In this document: positions 10,358-18,541 of the stretch, piece after piece
How positions within the stretch are numbered: position 1 is the stretch's first letter
How the letters are laid out: every line of letters starts with the position of its first letter
Assembly (NCBI RefSeq): GCF_014843825.1
Contig: NZ_JHQR01000117.1
Location: 1-33,622, forward strand
From: Mesorhizobium silamurunense
Lineage (GTDB): Bacteria > Pseudomonadota > Alphaproteobacteria > Rhizobiales > Rhizobiaceae
Direction of reading: 5' to 3'
DNA length: 33,622 bases
Notes under the pieces: generated by a model
What the model was told of the DNA's origin: nothing
The model's database searches: none
What the model saw: only the letters and a program-made list of their open reading frames with translations
Made by a program: the position numbers and the translations under genes

Positions 10358-10963
10358 ATGTCCCATGATCACGACCATGACAACGAGCTCGACCCGTTTG
10401 CGGCGCGCGTGCGCGCGCTTGAGACGATCCTGACCCAGAAAGGCCTGATCGACCCGGCGGCCATCGACGTCATCGTCGATACCTACGAGACGAAAATCGG
10501 CCCGCGCAATGGCGCCAGGGTGGTGGCCAAGGCCTGGAGCGATCCCGCTTATGCCGATTGGCTTAGGCGCGACGCGACGGCGGCGATCGGATCGCTCTCC
10601 TACACCGGCCGCCAGGGCGAGCACATGCAGGCCGTCTTCGACACAGAGGACACGCACAACCTCGTCGTCTGCACGCTCTGCTCCTGCTATCCGTGGTCCG
10701 TGCTCGGCCTGCCGCCGGTCTGGTATAAAGCGCCGCCCTACCGCTCGCGCGCGGTGATCGATCCGCGCGGGGTACTGGAGGAGTTCGGGCTGACGCTGCC
10801 CGCAGGCAGGAAGATCCGCGTCTGGGATTCGACGGCGGAGCTTCGCTATCTGGTGGTGCCGATGCGACCGAAGGGAACCGACGGCTGGAGCGAGGAGCAG
10901 CTTGCCGGGCTGGTCAGCCGCGACGCGATGATCGGCACGGCGCTGGCCAAGGAGCCGGCATGA
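10358..10963 (+). CDS. nthA: Nitrile hydratase alpha subunit, cobalt type
   Basis: The alpha subunit of nitrile hydratase carries the metal centre that hydrates nitriles to amides. The metal-binding motif CTLCSC spans residues 105-110: C105, C108, S109 and C110 are the ligands, with C108 and C110 normally oxidised to sulfinate and sulfenate. Threonine in the second position and the following YPW are typical of cobalt enzymes; iron enzymes have CSLCSC. The ATG at 10358 is chosen because the protein then starts with an His/Asp-rich tail ([10 protein letters not shown]) followed by the conserved RVRALE helix. The frame is open upstream to a GTG at 10313. Length (201 residues) is normal. nthB follows after 13 bp. 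Confidence 0.95.
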   Translation: MSHDHDHDNELDPFAARVRALETILTQKGLIDPAAIDVIVDTYETKIGPRNGARVVAKAWSDPAYADWLRRDATAAIGSLSYTGRQGEHMQAVFDTEDTHNLVVCTLCSCYPWSVLGLPPVWYKAPPYRSRAVIDPRGVLEEFGLTLPAGRKIRVWDSTAELRYLVVPMRPKGTDGWSEEQLAGLVSRDAMIGTALAKEPA

Positions 10964-10976
10964 ACGGGGAAGCTCA

Positions 10977-11636
10977 ATGAACGGGCCGCAGGATCTCGGC
11001 GGGCAGATGGGTTTCGGGCCGGTCGCGCCCGAGAAGGACGAGCCCTATTTCCATGCCGAATGGGAGAAGCGCGCGCTGGGCGTCACGCTCACCGCTGGCG
11101 CGATGGGCGCCTGGAATATCGACGAGAGCCGGCATGCGCGGGAATCGCTGCATCCAGCCGACTATTATGCGTCCAGCTATTATCAGATCTGGATCAAGGC
11201 GCTGGAAGTGCTGCTGAAGCGCCACGGCTTCATCACCGAGCGCGACCTTGTGGCCGGCAAGGCGGTCGATGCGGCCGCGACGCCGAAAAGAGTGCTGAAG
11301 GCGGCGGATGTGCCCGCGGTGCTCGCCAAGGGCGGACCGTGCGATCGTCCGGTCGCCACGCCGGCACGCTTCCGGGCGGGCGACCGCGTGCGGACGAAGA
11401 ATTTCAATCCCACCGGCCATACGCGCCTGCCGCGCTATGCGCGCGGCAAGAGCGGCACCATCGAGGCCGTGCGCGACGGTTTCGTCTTCCCCGACAGTAA
11501 CGCGCATGGCAGGGGCGAGAATCCGCAATGGGTCTATACGGTGGTTTTCGACGGAGCCGAGATCTGGGGCGAGGGCGCCGATCCGACGCTTGTTGTCTCG
11601 ATCGATGCCTGGGAGAGCTATCTTGAGCCCGCATGA
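10977..11636 (+). CDS. nthB: Nitrile hydratase beta subunit
   Basis: The beta subunit pairs with alpha to form the nitrile hydratase active site. The 219-residue protein begins MNGPQDLGGQMGFGPV, the conserved N-terminal signature of beta subunits. Its C-terminal half is an SH3-like barrel (GDRVRTKNFNPTGHTRLPRYARG onward). The ATG is preceded by GGGGAAG at 10965-10971. It lies 13 bp after nthA and overlaps the accessory gene by 14 bp, so the three are one operon. Confidence 0.95.
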   Translation: MNGPQDLGGQMGFGPVAPEKDEPYFHAEWEKRALGVTLTAGAMGAWNIDESRHARESLHPADYYASSYYQIWIKALEVLLKRHGFITERDLVAGKAVDAAATPKRVLKAADVPAVLAKGGPCDRPVATPARFRAGDRVRTKNFNPTGHTRLPRYARGKSGTIEAVRDGFVFPDSNAHGRGENPQWVYTVVFDGAEIWGEGADPTLVVSIDAWESYLEPA

Positions 11637-11973
11637 GGCCAAACTGCCAGACGGCTTCGATGATCCGGTGTTCGCCGAGCCATGGCAGGCGGAAGCCTTC
11701 GCCATGACGGTGGCGCTGCACGACAAGGGATTGTTTTCGTGGAGCGAATGGGCGGACGCGCTGTCCGCCGAGGTGAAGAAGCCGGACGCCGAGAGCGACG
11801 GCCACGACTATTACGAGCATTGGCTGGCGGCGCTGGAAAAATTGCTGTCGACAAAGGATGTTGCCGGCAAGGGCGAAGTCGACGCGCTCGCGGCCGCCTG
11901 GGAGCGCGCCGCACACGCCACACCGCATGGCAAGCCAATCCTGCTTGAGAACGATCCCGGCCCTGGCAGGTAG
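11623..11973 (+). CDS. Nitrile hydratase accessory protein (P14K/NhlE-like)
   Basis: A 116-residue protein like the activators of cobalt nitrile hydratase, which help load cobalt and oxidise the alpha-subunit cysteines by exchange of the alpha subunit. The core (FAEPWQAEAFAMTVALHDKGLFSWSEWADAL, with HDYYEHWLAALEKLL later) resembles the N-terminal part of the beta subunit, as is known for this family. The start is inferred as TTG at 11623, inside nthB, because GGGAGAG at 11611-11617 precedes it by five bases and the first conserved residues come soon after. The next ATG (11704) would remove the core. No amidase, aldoxime dehydratase or cobalt transporter gene is adjacent. Confidence 0.85.
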   Translation: MSPHEAKLPDGFDDPVFAEPWQAEAFAMTVALHDKGLFSWSEWADALSAEVKKPDAESDGHDYYEHWLAALEKLLSTKDVAGKGEVDALAAAWERAAHATPHGKPILLENDPGPGR

Positions 11974-12051
11974 CGTAACGAAGACAGGCTTGTTCCCTTT
12001 ACGTTCTTGTTTGCCCCTGATAGCGTGCCGAGCTGGTAACAAATGAGATCG

Positions 12052-12070
12052 TCACCGGCGACGCCGGTGA
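12052..12070. other. Perfect hairpin before the helicase gene
   Basis: TCACCGGC (12052-12059) and GCCGGTGA (12063-12070) form an 8-bp stem around GAC, extendable by G-U pairs. It ends 48 bp before the helicase start. There is no T-run, so it is not a standard intrinsic terminator. Role unknown. Confidence 0.4.
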
Positions 12071-12118
12071 TGGGACGCCAATCTTGTATTTCGCTCGCGA
12101 ATCCGGTCTGTCGCGTTG

Positions 12119-13246
12119 ATGGAATTCTCTCCCCAACAGGACGAGGCTTTGAAGGCGGTCGGCCGCTGGCTGAAGGACGGCCGGCCGCAGATCTTTCGCC
12201 TGTTCGGCTATGCCGGCACGGGCAAGACGACGCTGGCGCGCTATTTTGCCGAGCATGTCGACGGCCAGGTGCAGTTCGCCGCCTTCACCGGCAAGGCCGC
12301 CCAGGTGCTGCGCTCGAAGGGGGCCATCAACGCCCGCACGATCCATTCGCTGATCTACAGGCCGAAGGGCGAGGAATCGGTTTCGGACGAGGTGACCGGC
12401 AAGACGTCGATCTCGCCGACTTTCGCGCTCAACCGGCAAAGCCCGATCGCGCGCGCCAAGCTGGTCGTCATCGACGAATGCTCGATGGTCGACGAGCAGC
12501 TGGGCCGCGACCTGATGAGCTTCGGCACGCCGATCCTGGTGCTTGGCGATCCCGCCCAGCTGCCGCCGATCTCGGGCGGCGGCTTCTTCACCGAGCACGA
12601 GCCGGACGTGCTGCTCACCGAAATCCATCGCCAGGCGCAGGACAATCCGATCATCCGGCTGGCGCTCGACGTGCGCGAAGGCCGCGAGTTCATGCATGGC
12701 GACTACGGCACGGCGCAGGTGATCGGCAGGGAAGGGGTCACCCAGGACCTTGTGCTCAAGGCCGACCAGGTGCTGGTCGGCACAAACCGCACGCGCCGGC
12801 GCTATAACCAGCGGCTGCGTGAGTTGAAGGGTTTTTCCGCCGATTTTCCGCAGGCCGGCGACAAGCTGGTCTGTCTGCGCAACGACCCGGCCAAGGGGCT
12901 GCTCAACGGCTCGCTGTGGAAGGTGATGACCTCGTCGCGCGAGACGGTGAAGCCCGGCATCAACCTGCTGGTCTCGCCGGAAGAGGACGATCCCGACCGC
13001 AGCGTCGCCAAGATCAAGCTGCTCAAGGCGGCGTTCGAGGATCCGGACGCCGAGATTCCGTGGCAGCAGAAGAAGCGCTTCGACGACTTCGACTATGGTT
13101 ACGCGCTGACGGTCCACAAAGCACAAGGCTCGCAATGGAACGAAGTCGTGCTGTTCGACGAGAGCTGGGCGTTCAAGGAGACGCGGCAGCGCTGGCTCTA
13201 CACGGCAATCACCCGCGCCGCCGAGCGGTTGACGATCGTGCGCTAG
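12119..13246 (+). CDS. RecD/Dda-like SF1 DNA helicase (AAA_30 family)
   Basis: A 375-residue ATP-dependent helicase of superfamily 1B. Walker A is GYAGTGKTTL near the N terminus, Walker B/DEAD-like is VVIDECSMVDE, motif III is LVLGDPAQLPP, and the C-terminal motif V/VI region is ALTVHKAQGSQWNEV followed by YTAITRA. It lacks the long N-terminal part of RecD2 and is closer in size to T4 Dda and other short solo helicases. The frame opens at a TTG (12116), but the ATG at 12119 is taken as the start. It probably acts in DNA repair or replication restart; no partner nuclease lies nearby. Its end overlaps the convergent SpoIIAA-like gene by 38 bp. Confidence 0.85.
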   Translation: MEFSPQQDEALKAVGRWLKDGRPQIFRLFGYAGTGKTTLARYFAEHVDGQVQFAAFTGKAAQVLRSKGAINARTIHSLIYRPKGEESVSDEVTGKTSISPTFALNRQSPIARAKLVVIDECSMVDEQLGRDLMSFGTPILVLGDPAQLPPISGGGFFTEHEPDVLLTEIHRQAQDNPIIRLALDVREGREFMHGDYGTAQVIGREGVTQDLVLKADQVLVGTNRTRRRYNQRLRELKGFSADFPQAGDKLVCLRNDPAKGLLNGSLWKVMTSSRETVKPGINLLVSPEEDDPDRSVAKIKLLKAAFEDPDAEIPWQQKKRFDDFDYGYALTVHKAQGSQWNEVVLFDESWAFKETRQRWLYTAITRAAERLTIVR

Positions 13247-13646
13247 TTTCGTTTGCCGGCCTGGCGCCGAGCCACTGCCAGGCAGCGGCTTCGTTGTCAC
13301 TGTCGAAATGCCTGAACTCGAACGGCAAAGCCTTCGGAAAGAACCCCCCGACAAGGGACGCCCAGCGCGGTTCCCCGATAGCCGCGCAACGGACGACATG
13401 CTCCAGCGCGTCGGCCACTCCTTGTCGGATCGTACCTTCCGAAATGTTGGCCCAATCGACGCTCTCCTCGTCGGTCAGTCTCACCAGCACGTCGATCCTC
13501 GGGTGCAGGGCATAGGCTGCTTCGAGCAGGCCGAAAAGGTTTTCCGCGTCCGCCGGCGAAACATCGCCGACGACGTCGATGGCAAAAAGCGCGTCACGGT
13601 TTGTATCGAGGCGGCGTATCGCCGGCACGGCTTCGAGGAAATTCAC
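13209..13646 (-). CDS. SpoIIAA-like (STAS-related) protein
   Basis: A 145-residue protein resembling the SpoIIAA-like family, which has a STAS-like fold and no firmly known function. The diagnostic C-terminal pattern is present: CAAIGEPRWASLVGGFFP followed by FEFRHFDSDNEAAAWQWLG. GTG at 13646 is chosen as start because AAGGA (13654-13658 on this strand) lies seven bases upstream; a TTG two codons earlier is the alternative. The gene runs towards the helicase gene and the two coding ends overlap by 38 bp. A family A repeat sits about 20 bp upstream. Confidence 0.65.
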   Translation of the reverse strand: MNFLEAVPAIRRLDTNRDALFAIDVVGDVSPADAENLFGLLEAAYALHPRIDVLVRLTDEESVDWANISEGTIRQGVADALEHVVRCAAIGEPRWASLVGGFFPKALPFEFRHFDSDNEAAAWQWLGARPANETSARSSTARRRG

Positions 13647-13666
13647 TGGCAAATCCTTGCGCTAGG

Positions 13667-13710
13667 GCAATTCCAGGAAAAGTGCAAAACGGTTTTCCGT
13701 CAGGAATTGC
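13667..13710. repeat. Palindromic repeat family A, copy 2
   Basis: A 44-bp element with GCAATTCC at 13667-13674 and GGAATTGC at 13703-13710. It has the same orientation as the copy at 16674 and the opposite one to 13829, so this copy and 13829-13872 form an inverted pair 118 bp apart. Confidence 0.85.
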
Positions 13711-13828
13711 GTTAAAACAGAGAGCCTTAACCACCATCTCGTCCCCTGGAACACCGGAAACCCTCTATCTGTTCCCTGCAAAGGCGCTATAGATGCCCGC
13801 CGAACCGCTCTGAGTATTTTGTTCTTAC

Positions 13829-13872
13829 GCAATTCCGGACGGAAACCCGCTACGCACTTTTCCTGGAATTGC
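13829..13872. repeat. Palindromic repeat family A, copy 3
   Basis: A 44-bp element with GCAATTCC (13829-13836) and GGAATTGC (13865-13872), in the same orientation as copy 1 at 4143. It ends 19 bp before pdxJ and so lies in the pdxJ 5' region. Confidence 0.85.
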
Positions 13873-13891
13873 TCCAACTGGACGCCGGATC

Positions 13892-14632
13892 ATGCCTGCA
13901 AAGCTTTCGGTCAACCTCAACGCTGTCGCCATGCTGCGCAATCGCCGCGACCTGCCGTGGCCGAGCGTTACGGGGCTCGGGCGCATCGCGCTTGCCGCCG
14001 GCGCGCATGGGCTGACGGTCCATCCGCGTCCCGACGAGCGGCATACGAGACATTCCGACCTGCCGGAGATCAGGGCGCTGATCGACGATGAGTTCCCAAA
14101 GGCTGAATTCAACATCGAAGGCTATCCGACCGAGGATTTCCTGGCACTTGTCGAGAAGAACCAGCCGGAGCAGGTGACGCTGGTGCCCGACGACCCGGCG
14201 CAGGCAACATCGGATCACGGCTGGAACTTCGCCGCACAGGCGGCGTTCCTGACGCCGATCGTCAAGCGGCTGAAGAAGGGCGGTTTTCGGGTGTCGCTGT
14301 TTTCCGACGCCGATCCGGTCGGCGTGACTGCCGCGCGCGATACCGGCGCCGACCGGATCGAACTCTATACCGGGCCCTATGGCGGTTACCATTCCGATTC
14401 CACCAAGGCGGCCAAGGAATTGGAAAGACTGGGAAAAACCGCGGATGCGGCACTCGCGGCGGGGCTCCAGGTCAATGCCGGCCACGATCTGACCGTGGCC
14501 AACCTGCCGGCATTGGCCAAACGCATCCCGGCACTGGCCGAAGTATCGATCGGACACGGGTTGACAGCCGATGCGCTGGAGTATGGCATGGCCGGCACGG
14601 TTGGGCGGTTCTTGAAGGCTTGCGGATGGTAG
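13892..14632 (+). CDS. pdxJ: Pyridoxine 5'-phosphate synthase
   Basis: PdxJ condenses 3-amino-1-hydroxyacetone phosphate with 1-deoxyxylulose 5-phosphate to pyridoxine 5'-phosphate, the last ring-forming step of the DXP-dependent vitamin B6 pathway. The 246-residue protein is a complete TIM barrel. Family signatures include [15 protein letters not shown] at the N terminus, [31 protein letters not shown](A)[26 protein letters not shown] and the C-terminal [13 protein letters not shown]. The neighbours suggest no operon; two family A repeats lie just upstream. Confidence 0.97.
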   Translation: MPAKLSVNLNAVAMLRNRRDLPWPSVTGLGRIALAAGAHGLTVHPRPDERHTRHSDLPEIRALIDDEFPKAEFNIEGYPTEDFLALVEKNQPEQVTLVPDDPAQATSDHGWNFAAQAAFLTPIVKRLKKGGFRVSLFSDADPVGVTAARDTGADRIELYTGPYGGYHSDSTKAAKELERLGKTADAALAAGLQVNAGHDLTVANLPALAKRIPALAEVSIGHGLTADALEYGMAGTVGRFLKACGW

Positions 14633-14680
14633 CTTCAGGAGCTGCGCGTGACGGGCATGGGAGCCATCACGTTGGGGCAC

Positions 14681-14709
14681 TTGATATTGCATCGCAGCAA
14701 GCGTAGAGC
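14681..14709 (+). promoter_or_regulatory. Candidate promoter for kup
   Basis: TTGATA (14681-14686), 17 bp, TAGAGC (14704-14709). The -35 is fair and the -10 poor. It lies 26 bp before the kup ATG in the only intergenic stretch available. Confidence 0.3.
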
Positions 14710-14735
14710 ACCGCGCGTTTATCGGAGTGTCGTTT

Positions 14736-16655
14736 ATGGCCCTTACCAACAGTGGTAGTGAGGCAGAATCCGTCGACCAATCGAGCCATTCTGAAGTCGA
14801 GCAGCACAGCACCAAGATGCTGATGCTTGGCGCGCTCGGTGTGGTCTATGGCGATATCGGGACCAGCCCGATCTATGCGTTGCGCGAGGCATTGCACGCT
14901 TCGTCCGGTGGCGAAGTGGCCACTCGTGGCGATATCCTCGGCGTGCTGTCGCTGATCATCTGGTCGCTGACCATTACCGTCACGATAAAATACATCATGT
15001 TCGTGCTTCGTGCCGACAACCGCGGCGAGGGCGGTGTGCTGTCGCTGATGGCGCTGGCGCGCGGCAGCTTCCCGGCGCGCTCGGCGATCATCCTCGGCAT
15101 CGGCATCGTTGGCGCGTCGCTGTTCTTCGGCGATGCCGTGATCACGCCGGCGATCTCGGTGCTGTCGGCGGTCGAAGGCATGAACGTCGTCACACCCACC
15201 TTCCAGCCCTATGTGGTGCCGCTGACACTGGTCATTCTGGCGATACTGTTTGCGGTGCAGCGCTTCGGCACAGGCGGCGTCGGATTGGTGTTCGGCCCGG
15301 TAACCGCCGCGTGGTTCCTGGCCATCGGCCTATCCGGTCTCAACCACATCATCGACGATCCGGAAATCCTTTGGGCAATCAGCCCACATCATATCGTCGC
15401 CTTCCTGATCAATTCGCCCGATGTCTCCTTCGTGACCATAGGCGCCGTCTTCCTGGCCGTCACCGGGGCCGAAGCGCTCTATGCCGACCTCGGCCATTTC
15501 GGCCGCAAGCCAATCGTCATGGCGTGGCTGGCGATCGTGTTCCCCTGCTTGCTGCTGAACTACGCCGGGCAGGGTGCCTTCATACTGGCAAACAAAGGTG
15601 TAGTCGGACATCCGTTCTTCGAGATGAATCAGGGCTGGGCGCTGATCCCGATGGTGGTGCTGGCGACGGCTGCGACGGTCATCGCCAGCCAGGCGGTGAT
15701 TTCCGGGGCCTTTTCGCTGACCAGACAGGCCGTACAGCTCAACATGCTGCCGCGCCTCGAGATCCTGCACACGTCGGAAAAGCAGTCCGGCCAGATCTTC
15801 ATGCCGCGCGTCAATTTGCTGCTGGCACTGGTGGTGATGCTTCTGGTGGTCGGCTTCGGCGAATCCAGCAGGCTGGCCTCGGCCTACGGCATTTCCGTCA
15901 CCGGCAACATGCTGGTGACGACCACGCTGCTGTTCGTCGTCATGACACGCATCTGGAAGTGGAACATCTGGCCGGCGGTCGCGCTGACGGCAGTGTTCGC
16001 GCTCATCGACATCGGCTTCTTCGCTTCCAACATCGTCAAGGTGTTCGAAGGCGGCTGGTCGTCGCTGGCGGTGGGCTTCGCCATCGTCATGGCCATGTGG
16101 ACCTGGGTGCGCGGCAGCCGCTACCTGTTCGACAAGACCCGCCGCAACGAGATTCCGCTCGACTTCCTGGCGGCGAACCTTCTCAAGAAAAAACCGCAGC
16201 TTGTGTCCGGCACCGCGGTGTTCCTGACCAGCGACCCGCTGAGTGCGCCGACGGCGCTGATGCATAGTCTCAAGCACTACAAGGTGCTGCACGAACAGAA
16301 CGTCATCCTTTCGGTGGTCACTGCGCCGCAACCGGTGGTGCCCGACAGCGAACGGGTGAAGATGGAGACGGTCAACGAACTGTTCATGCGGGTGACGTTG
16401 ACCTTCGGCTACATGGAGCAGCCGAACATCCCGCGCGCGCTCGCGATCTGCCGCAAGCAGGGCTGGAAGTTCGACATCATGACGACGTCCTTCTTCCTGT
16501 CGCGGCGCTCGCTGAAGGCCTCGCCCAATTCCGGCATGCCCATCTGGCAGGACCGGCTGTTCATCGGGCTTGCGAAAACAGCGGCGGATGCGACAGAGTA
16601 CTTCCAGATTCCCACCGGACGCGTCGTCGAGATCGGCACGCAGGTGGCCATTTGA
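14736..16655 (+). CDS. kup: Kup-type low-affinity potassium uptake protein
   Basis: An inner-membrane K+/H+ symporter of the KUP/HAK/KT family. The 639-residue protein has about 12 membrane helices in its first 440 residues and a soluble C-terminal domain. The signature [17 protein letters not shown] follows a short acidic N-terminal tail, and [32 protein letters not shown] and [10 protein letters not shown] are conserved family blocks. The ATG at 14736 is preferred over a GTG at 14727, since GGAG at 14724-14727 lies eight bases before it. Rhizobia often carry several kup copies; which one this is cannot be told. Confidence 0.95.
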   Translation: MALTNSGSEAESVDQSSHSEVEQHSTKMLMLGALGVVYGDIGTSPIYALREALHASSGGEVATRGDILGVLSLIIWSLTITVTIKYIMFVLRADNRGEGGVLSLMALARGSFPARSAIILGIGIVGASLFFGDAVITPAISVLSAVEGMNVVTPTFQPYVVPLTLVILAILFAVQRFGTGGVGLVFGPVTAAWFLAIGLSGLNHIIDDPEILWAISPHHIVAFLINSPDVSFVTIGAVFLAVTGAEALYADLGHFGRKPIVMAWLAIVFPCLLLNYAGQGAFILANKGVVGHPFFEMNQGWALIPMVVLATAATVIASQAVISGAFSLTRQAVQLNMLPRLEILHTSEKQSGQIFMPRVNLLLALVVMLLVVGFGESSRLASAYGISVTGNMLVTTTLLFVVMTRIWKWNIWPAVALTAVFALIDIGFFASNIVKVFEGGWSSLAVGFAIVMAMWTWVRGSRYLFDKTRRNEIPLDFLAANLLKKKPQLVSGTAVFLTSDPLSAPTALMHSLKHYKVLHEQNVILSVVTAPQPVVPDSERVKMETVNELFMRVTLTFGYMEQPNIPRALAICRKQGWKFDIMTTSFFLSRRSLKASPNSGMPIWQDRLFIGLAKTAADATEYFQIPTGRVVEIGTQVAI

Positions 16656-16673
16656 GGGGCCGCAACGCTTAGA

Positions 16674-16717
16674 GCAATTCCAGGAAAAGCGTGTAACGGT
16701 TTCCCGTCAGGAATTGC
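16674..16717. repeat. Palindromic repeat family A, copy 4
   Basis: A 44-bp element with GCAATTCC (16674-16681) and GGAATTGC (16710-16717), 18 bp after the kup stop and in the same orientation as copy 2. Confidence 0.85.
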
Positions 16718-16784
16718 GTGAAGACAAAGGGGCGGTTCGGCGTTTCGTGAAACGGTGAACCGCTGTAGAGGGGCAGAGGCGGGC

Positions 16785-16985
16785 ATGGGCGGTGAGTTGG
16801 TGCTCGTTACCGGCGGCTCGGGCTTCCTCGGCGCTCACTGCGTCCTCGCGCGTCTGAAGGCAGGCTACCGCGTACGCACGACCGTCCGCTCGGCCAAGCG
16901 CGAAGCCGATGCGATCGCGCGAGGAAGCGCTTGCTGCGACCGGCGAAAGCCTGATCCGGCTCGGATTGCTCAAAAGTCAAAATAG
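16785..16985 (+). pseudogene. Remnant of an NAD-dependent epimerase/dehydratase
   Basis: The frame from ATG 16785 encodes a good Rossmann start, GELVLVTGGSGFLGAHCVLARL then GYRVRTTVRSAKREAD, as in dihydroflavonol-reductase-like epimerases. About 40 codons in, similarity stops. From about 16915 the +1 frame reads EEALAATGESLIRLGLLK, which looks like the extreme C terminus of the same family. The middle of a protein normally about 340 residues long appears deleted, with a frameshift at the joint. The original frame closes at 16985. The fragment cannot be a working enzyme. Confidence 0.65.
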
Positions 16986-17015
16986 CGCGCCCGGTAGAAC
17001 GGCCGCCGGGCGCGC
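16985..17015 (-). terminator. Strong hairpin at the end of the qorB-like gene
   Basis: GCGCGCCCGG (16985-16994) and CCGGGCGCGC (17006-17015) form a perfect 10-bp stem. On the minus strand it is followed by TATTTTGACTTTT, so it fits an intrinsic terminator for the gene ending at 17021. Confidence 0.65.
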
Positions 17016-17020
17016 CGGTT

Positions 17021-17914
17021 TCAGCCGAGCAAAGCGGCTTTGTTCGCTTCGAGGAACTGCTTCAGCGTCTGCGGCTTGCGACCCGACAACGTCTCGATCG
17101 CGTCGGTCACCATGCCGATACGGCCGGAGCGCGTGTTGGCGTCGAAGGAGACGATGATGCGAGCAAAATCCTCGGGAAGGCCGGCCGCCTTGACGCCCTC
17201 GGTCAGAGCCTCATCAGGCAATCGGATAACCTCCAGCGGCTTGCCGGTGACTTCGGTTACCAAGGCGGCAATTTCGTTCGTGGTGTAAGCATGCGGGCCG
17301 GTCAGCGTGTAGATGCGGCTCTCCGTCGAGCCGGAAGCGAGGCTCGCGGCGATCGCGGCGGCCATGTCGTCGCGCGCGCCGTGCGCGATGCGCCCGTCGG
17401 CGGCCGACGTGTACCACTTGCCCGACGAAATGGCGTGTGGCAGCGCCATGAACAGGTTCTCCTGGTACCAGCCGTTGCGGAAGATGGTGTAGGGAATGCC
17501 ACTCGCCTCGATCGCCTGCTCGGTGCCGTAGTGGTCGCCGGCAAACAGCACCGGCGAGACCGGCTCGGGATTGGGCATCGAGGTGTAGAGCAGGTGCGAG
17601 ACACCGACTGCCTTGGCAGCGGCCACCGCGGCCTGATGCTGTTTGAGGCGCCGGTCGCTCTTGAGGTCGAGCTCTCCGGTCGAGACGATCAGCACCCGGT
17701 CGGCGCCTTTGAATGCGGTCTCGATCGATGCCGGATCGTCGAAATCGGCCGCTCTGACGGCGACGCCGCGAGCCGCGAGGTCGGCGAGGTTTCCGGGATT
17801 GCGCGTGGTGGCGATGATATTCGCCGGCGCGACTTTCTGCACATCGAGCAGATGGTTGATTACGGCGCGGCCGAGATGGCCGGAAGCGCCGGTGACGAGG
17901 AGGGTTTCGGTCAT
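17021..17914 (-). CDS. QorB-like NAD(P)H:quinone oxidoreductase (NmrA-family SDR)
   Basis: A 297-residue atypical short-chain dehydrogenase of the NmrA/QorB type, which reduces quinones using NAD(P)H. The N-terminal dinucleotide motif is VTGASGHLGRAV, followed by a helix and RNPGNLADLAARGV. The block IFRNGWYQEN matches E. coli QorB (RNGWYSEN), as does the later DGRIAHGARDDMAAA. The frame is open upstream to 18100, but the ATG at 17914, with AGGAA upstream, gives the normal start. It is divergent from an HxlR-family gene with a perfect palindrome between them, the same pairing as qorB (ytfG) and ytfH in E. coli. It probably protects against quinone or electrophile stress. Confidence 0.88.
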   Translation of the reverse strand: MTETLLVTGASGHLGRAVINHLLDVQKVAPANIIATTRNPGNLADLAARGVAVRAADFDDPASIETAFKGADRVLIVSTGELDLKSDRRLKQHQAAVAAAKAVGVSHLLYTSMPNPEPVSPVLFAGDHYGTEQAIEASGIPYTIFRNGWYQENLFMALPHAISSGKWYTSAADGRIAHGARDDMAAAIAASLASGSTESRIYTLTGPHAYTTNEIAALVTEVTGKPLEVIRLPDEALTEGVKAAGLPEDFARIIVSFDANTRSGRIGMVTDAIETLSGRKPQTLKQFLEANKAALLG

Positions 17915-17953
17915 GGGAGGTTCCTGAAAATTGCGTCGAAGGGCGGGTATATT

Positions 17954-17972
17954 TGGTCTCAAAAAGAGACCA
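17954..17972. promoter_or_regulatory. Operator-like palindrome between qorB-like and HxlR genes
   Basis: TGGTCTC (17954-17960), AAAAA, GAGACCA (17966-17972) form a perfect inverted repeat with 7-bp arms. It lies 40 bp from the reductase start and about 100 bp from the regulator start. HxlR regulators bind such dyads as dimers, so this is the likely site for both genes. Confidence 0.7.
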
Positions 17973-18068
17973 GCGCTAAAATAGGAATTGACCGGAAGCC
18001 GTAAAGAAGGCAGTTTTTCGGGAGGTAGGCACAGCCGGGGAACCACCGGGCGGTCGCCGCTTCGACCA

Positions 18069-18491
18069 ATGGATGTCGCGATGGACAGCAAGATCTTCAA
18101 TCTGAAATCGAAGCTCGAGGTCTACAAGGCCATGACCGGCGGCGGCAATTTCGCCGATTGCCCGGTTCGCGACGTGATCCAGGGCATCAGCGGCAAATGG
18201 AGCTCGCTGCTGGTCATGGCCTTGGCCGAGAAGCCTTACCGGTTCGGGGAGTTGCGCCGCCTTGTGCCCGATATCTCGCAGCGCATGCTGACGCAGACGC
18301 TCTACGACCTGCAGCGCGACGGCTATGTGCATCGCGAAGTCTTTCCGACCAAGCCGCCGAGCGTCGAGTACAGCCTCACCGATCTCGGCCGCTCGATGTT
18401 CGCGCCGTTGCAGATGCTTATCCAATGGGCCGAACTCAACCACGATGCCGTTCGTGAGGCGCGCGCCGCCTTCGATGCCGCGCAGGCCTGA
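18069..18491 (+). CDS. HxlR-family transcriptional regulator
   Basis: A 140-residue winged-helix regulator. The family core reads [22 protein letters not shown], then [32 protein letters not shown], then [13 protein letters not shown]31 in the CPV motif corresponds to the redox-sensing cysteine of YodB and QorR, which respond to quinones, diamide or methylglyoxal. The frame is open from 17988, and the ATG at 18069 is the first plausible start (18081 is the alternative); neither has a strong ribosome site. It is divergent from the quinone reductase it probably represses. Confidence 0.88.
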   Translation: MDVAMDSKIFNLKSKLEVYKAMTGGGNFADCPVRDVIQGISGKWSSLLVMALAEKPYRFGELRRLVPDISQRMLTQTLYDLQRDGYVHREVFPTKPPSVEYSLTDLGRSMFAPLQMLIQWAELNHDAVREARAAFDAAQA

Positions 18492-18541
18492 GGCATTCGC
18501 CATCGGCGACAGCCTCAAAGCGCCAGTGGTGATCGATCCAT

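Noticed and set aside
12052..12070. Terminator of the nitrile hydratase operon
   Set aside because: The stem is good but no T-run follows on either strand; kept only as an unexplained hairpin.
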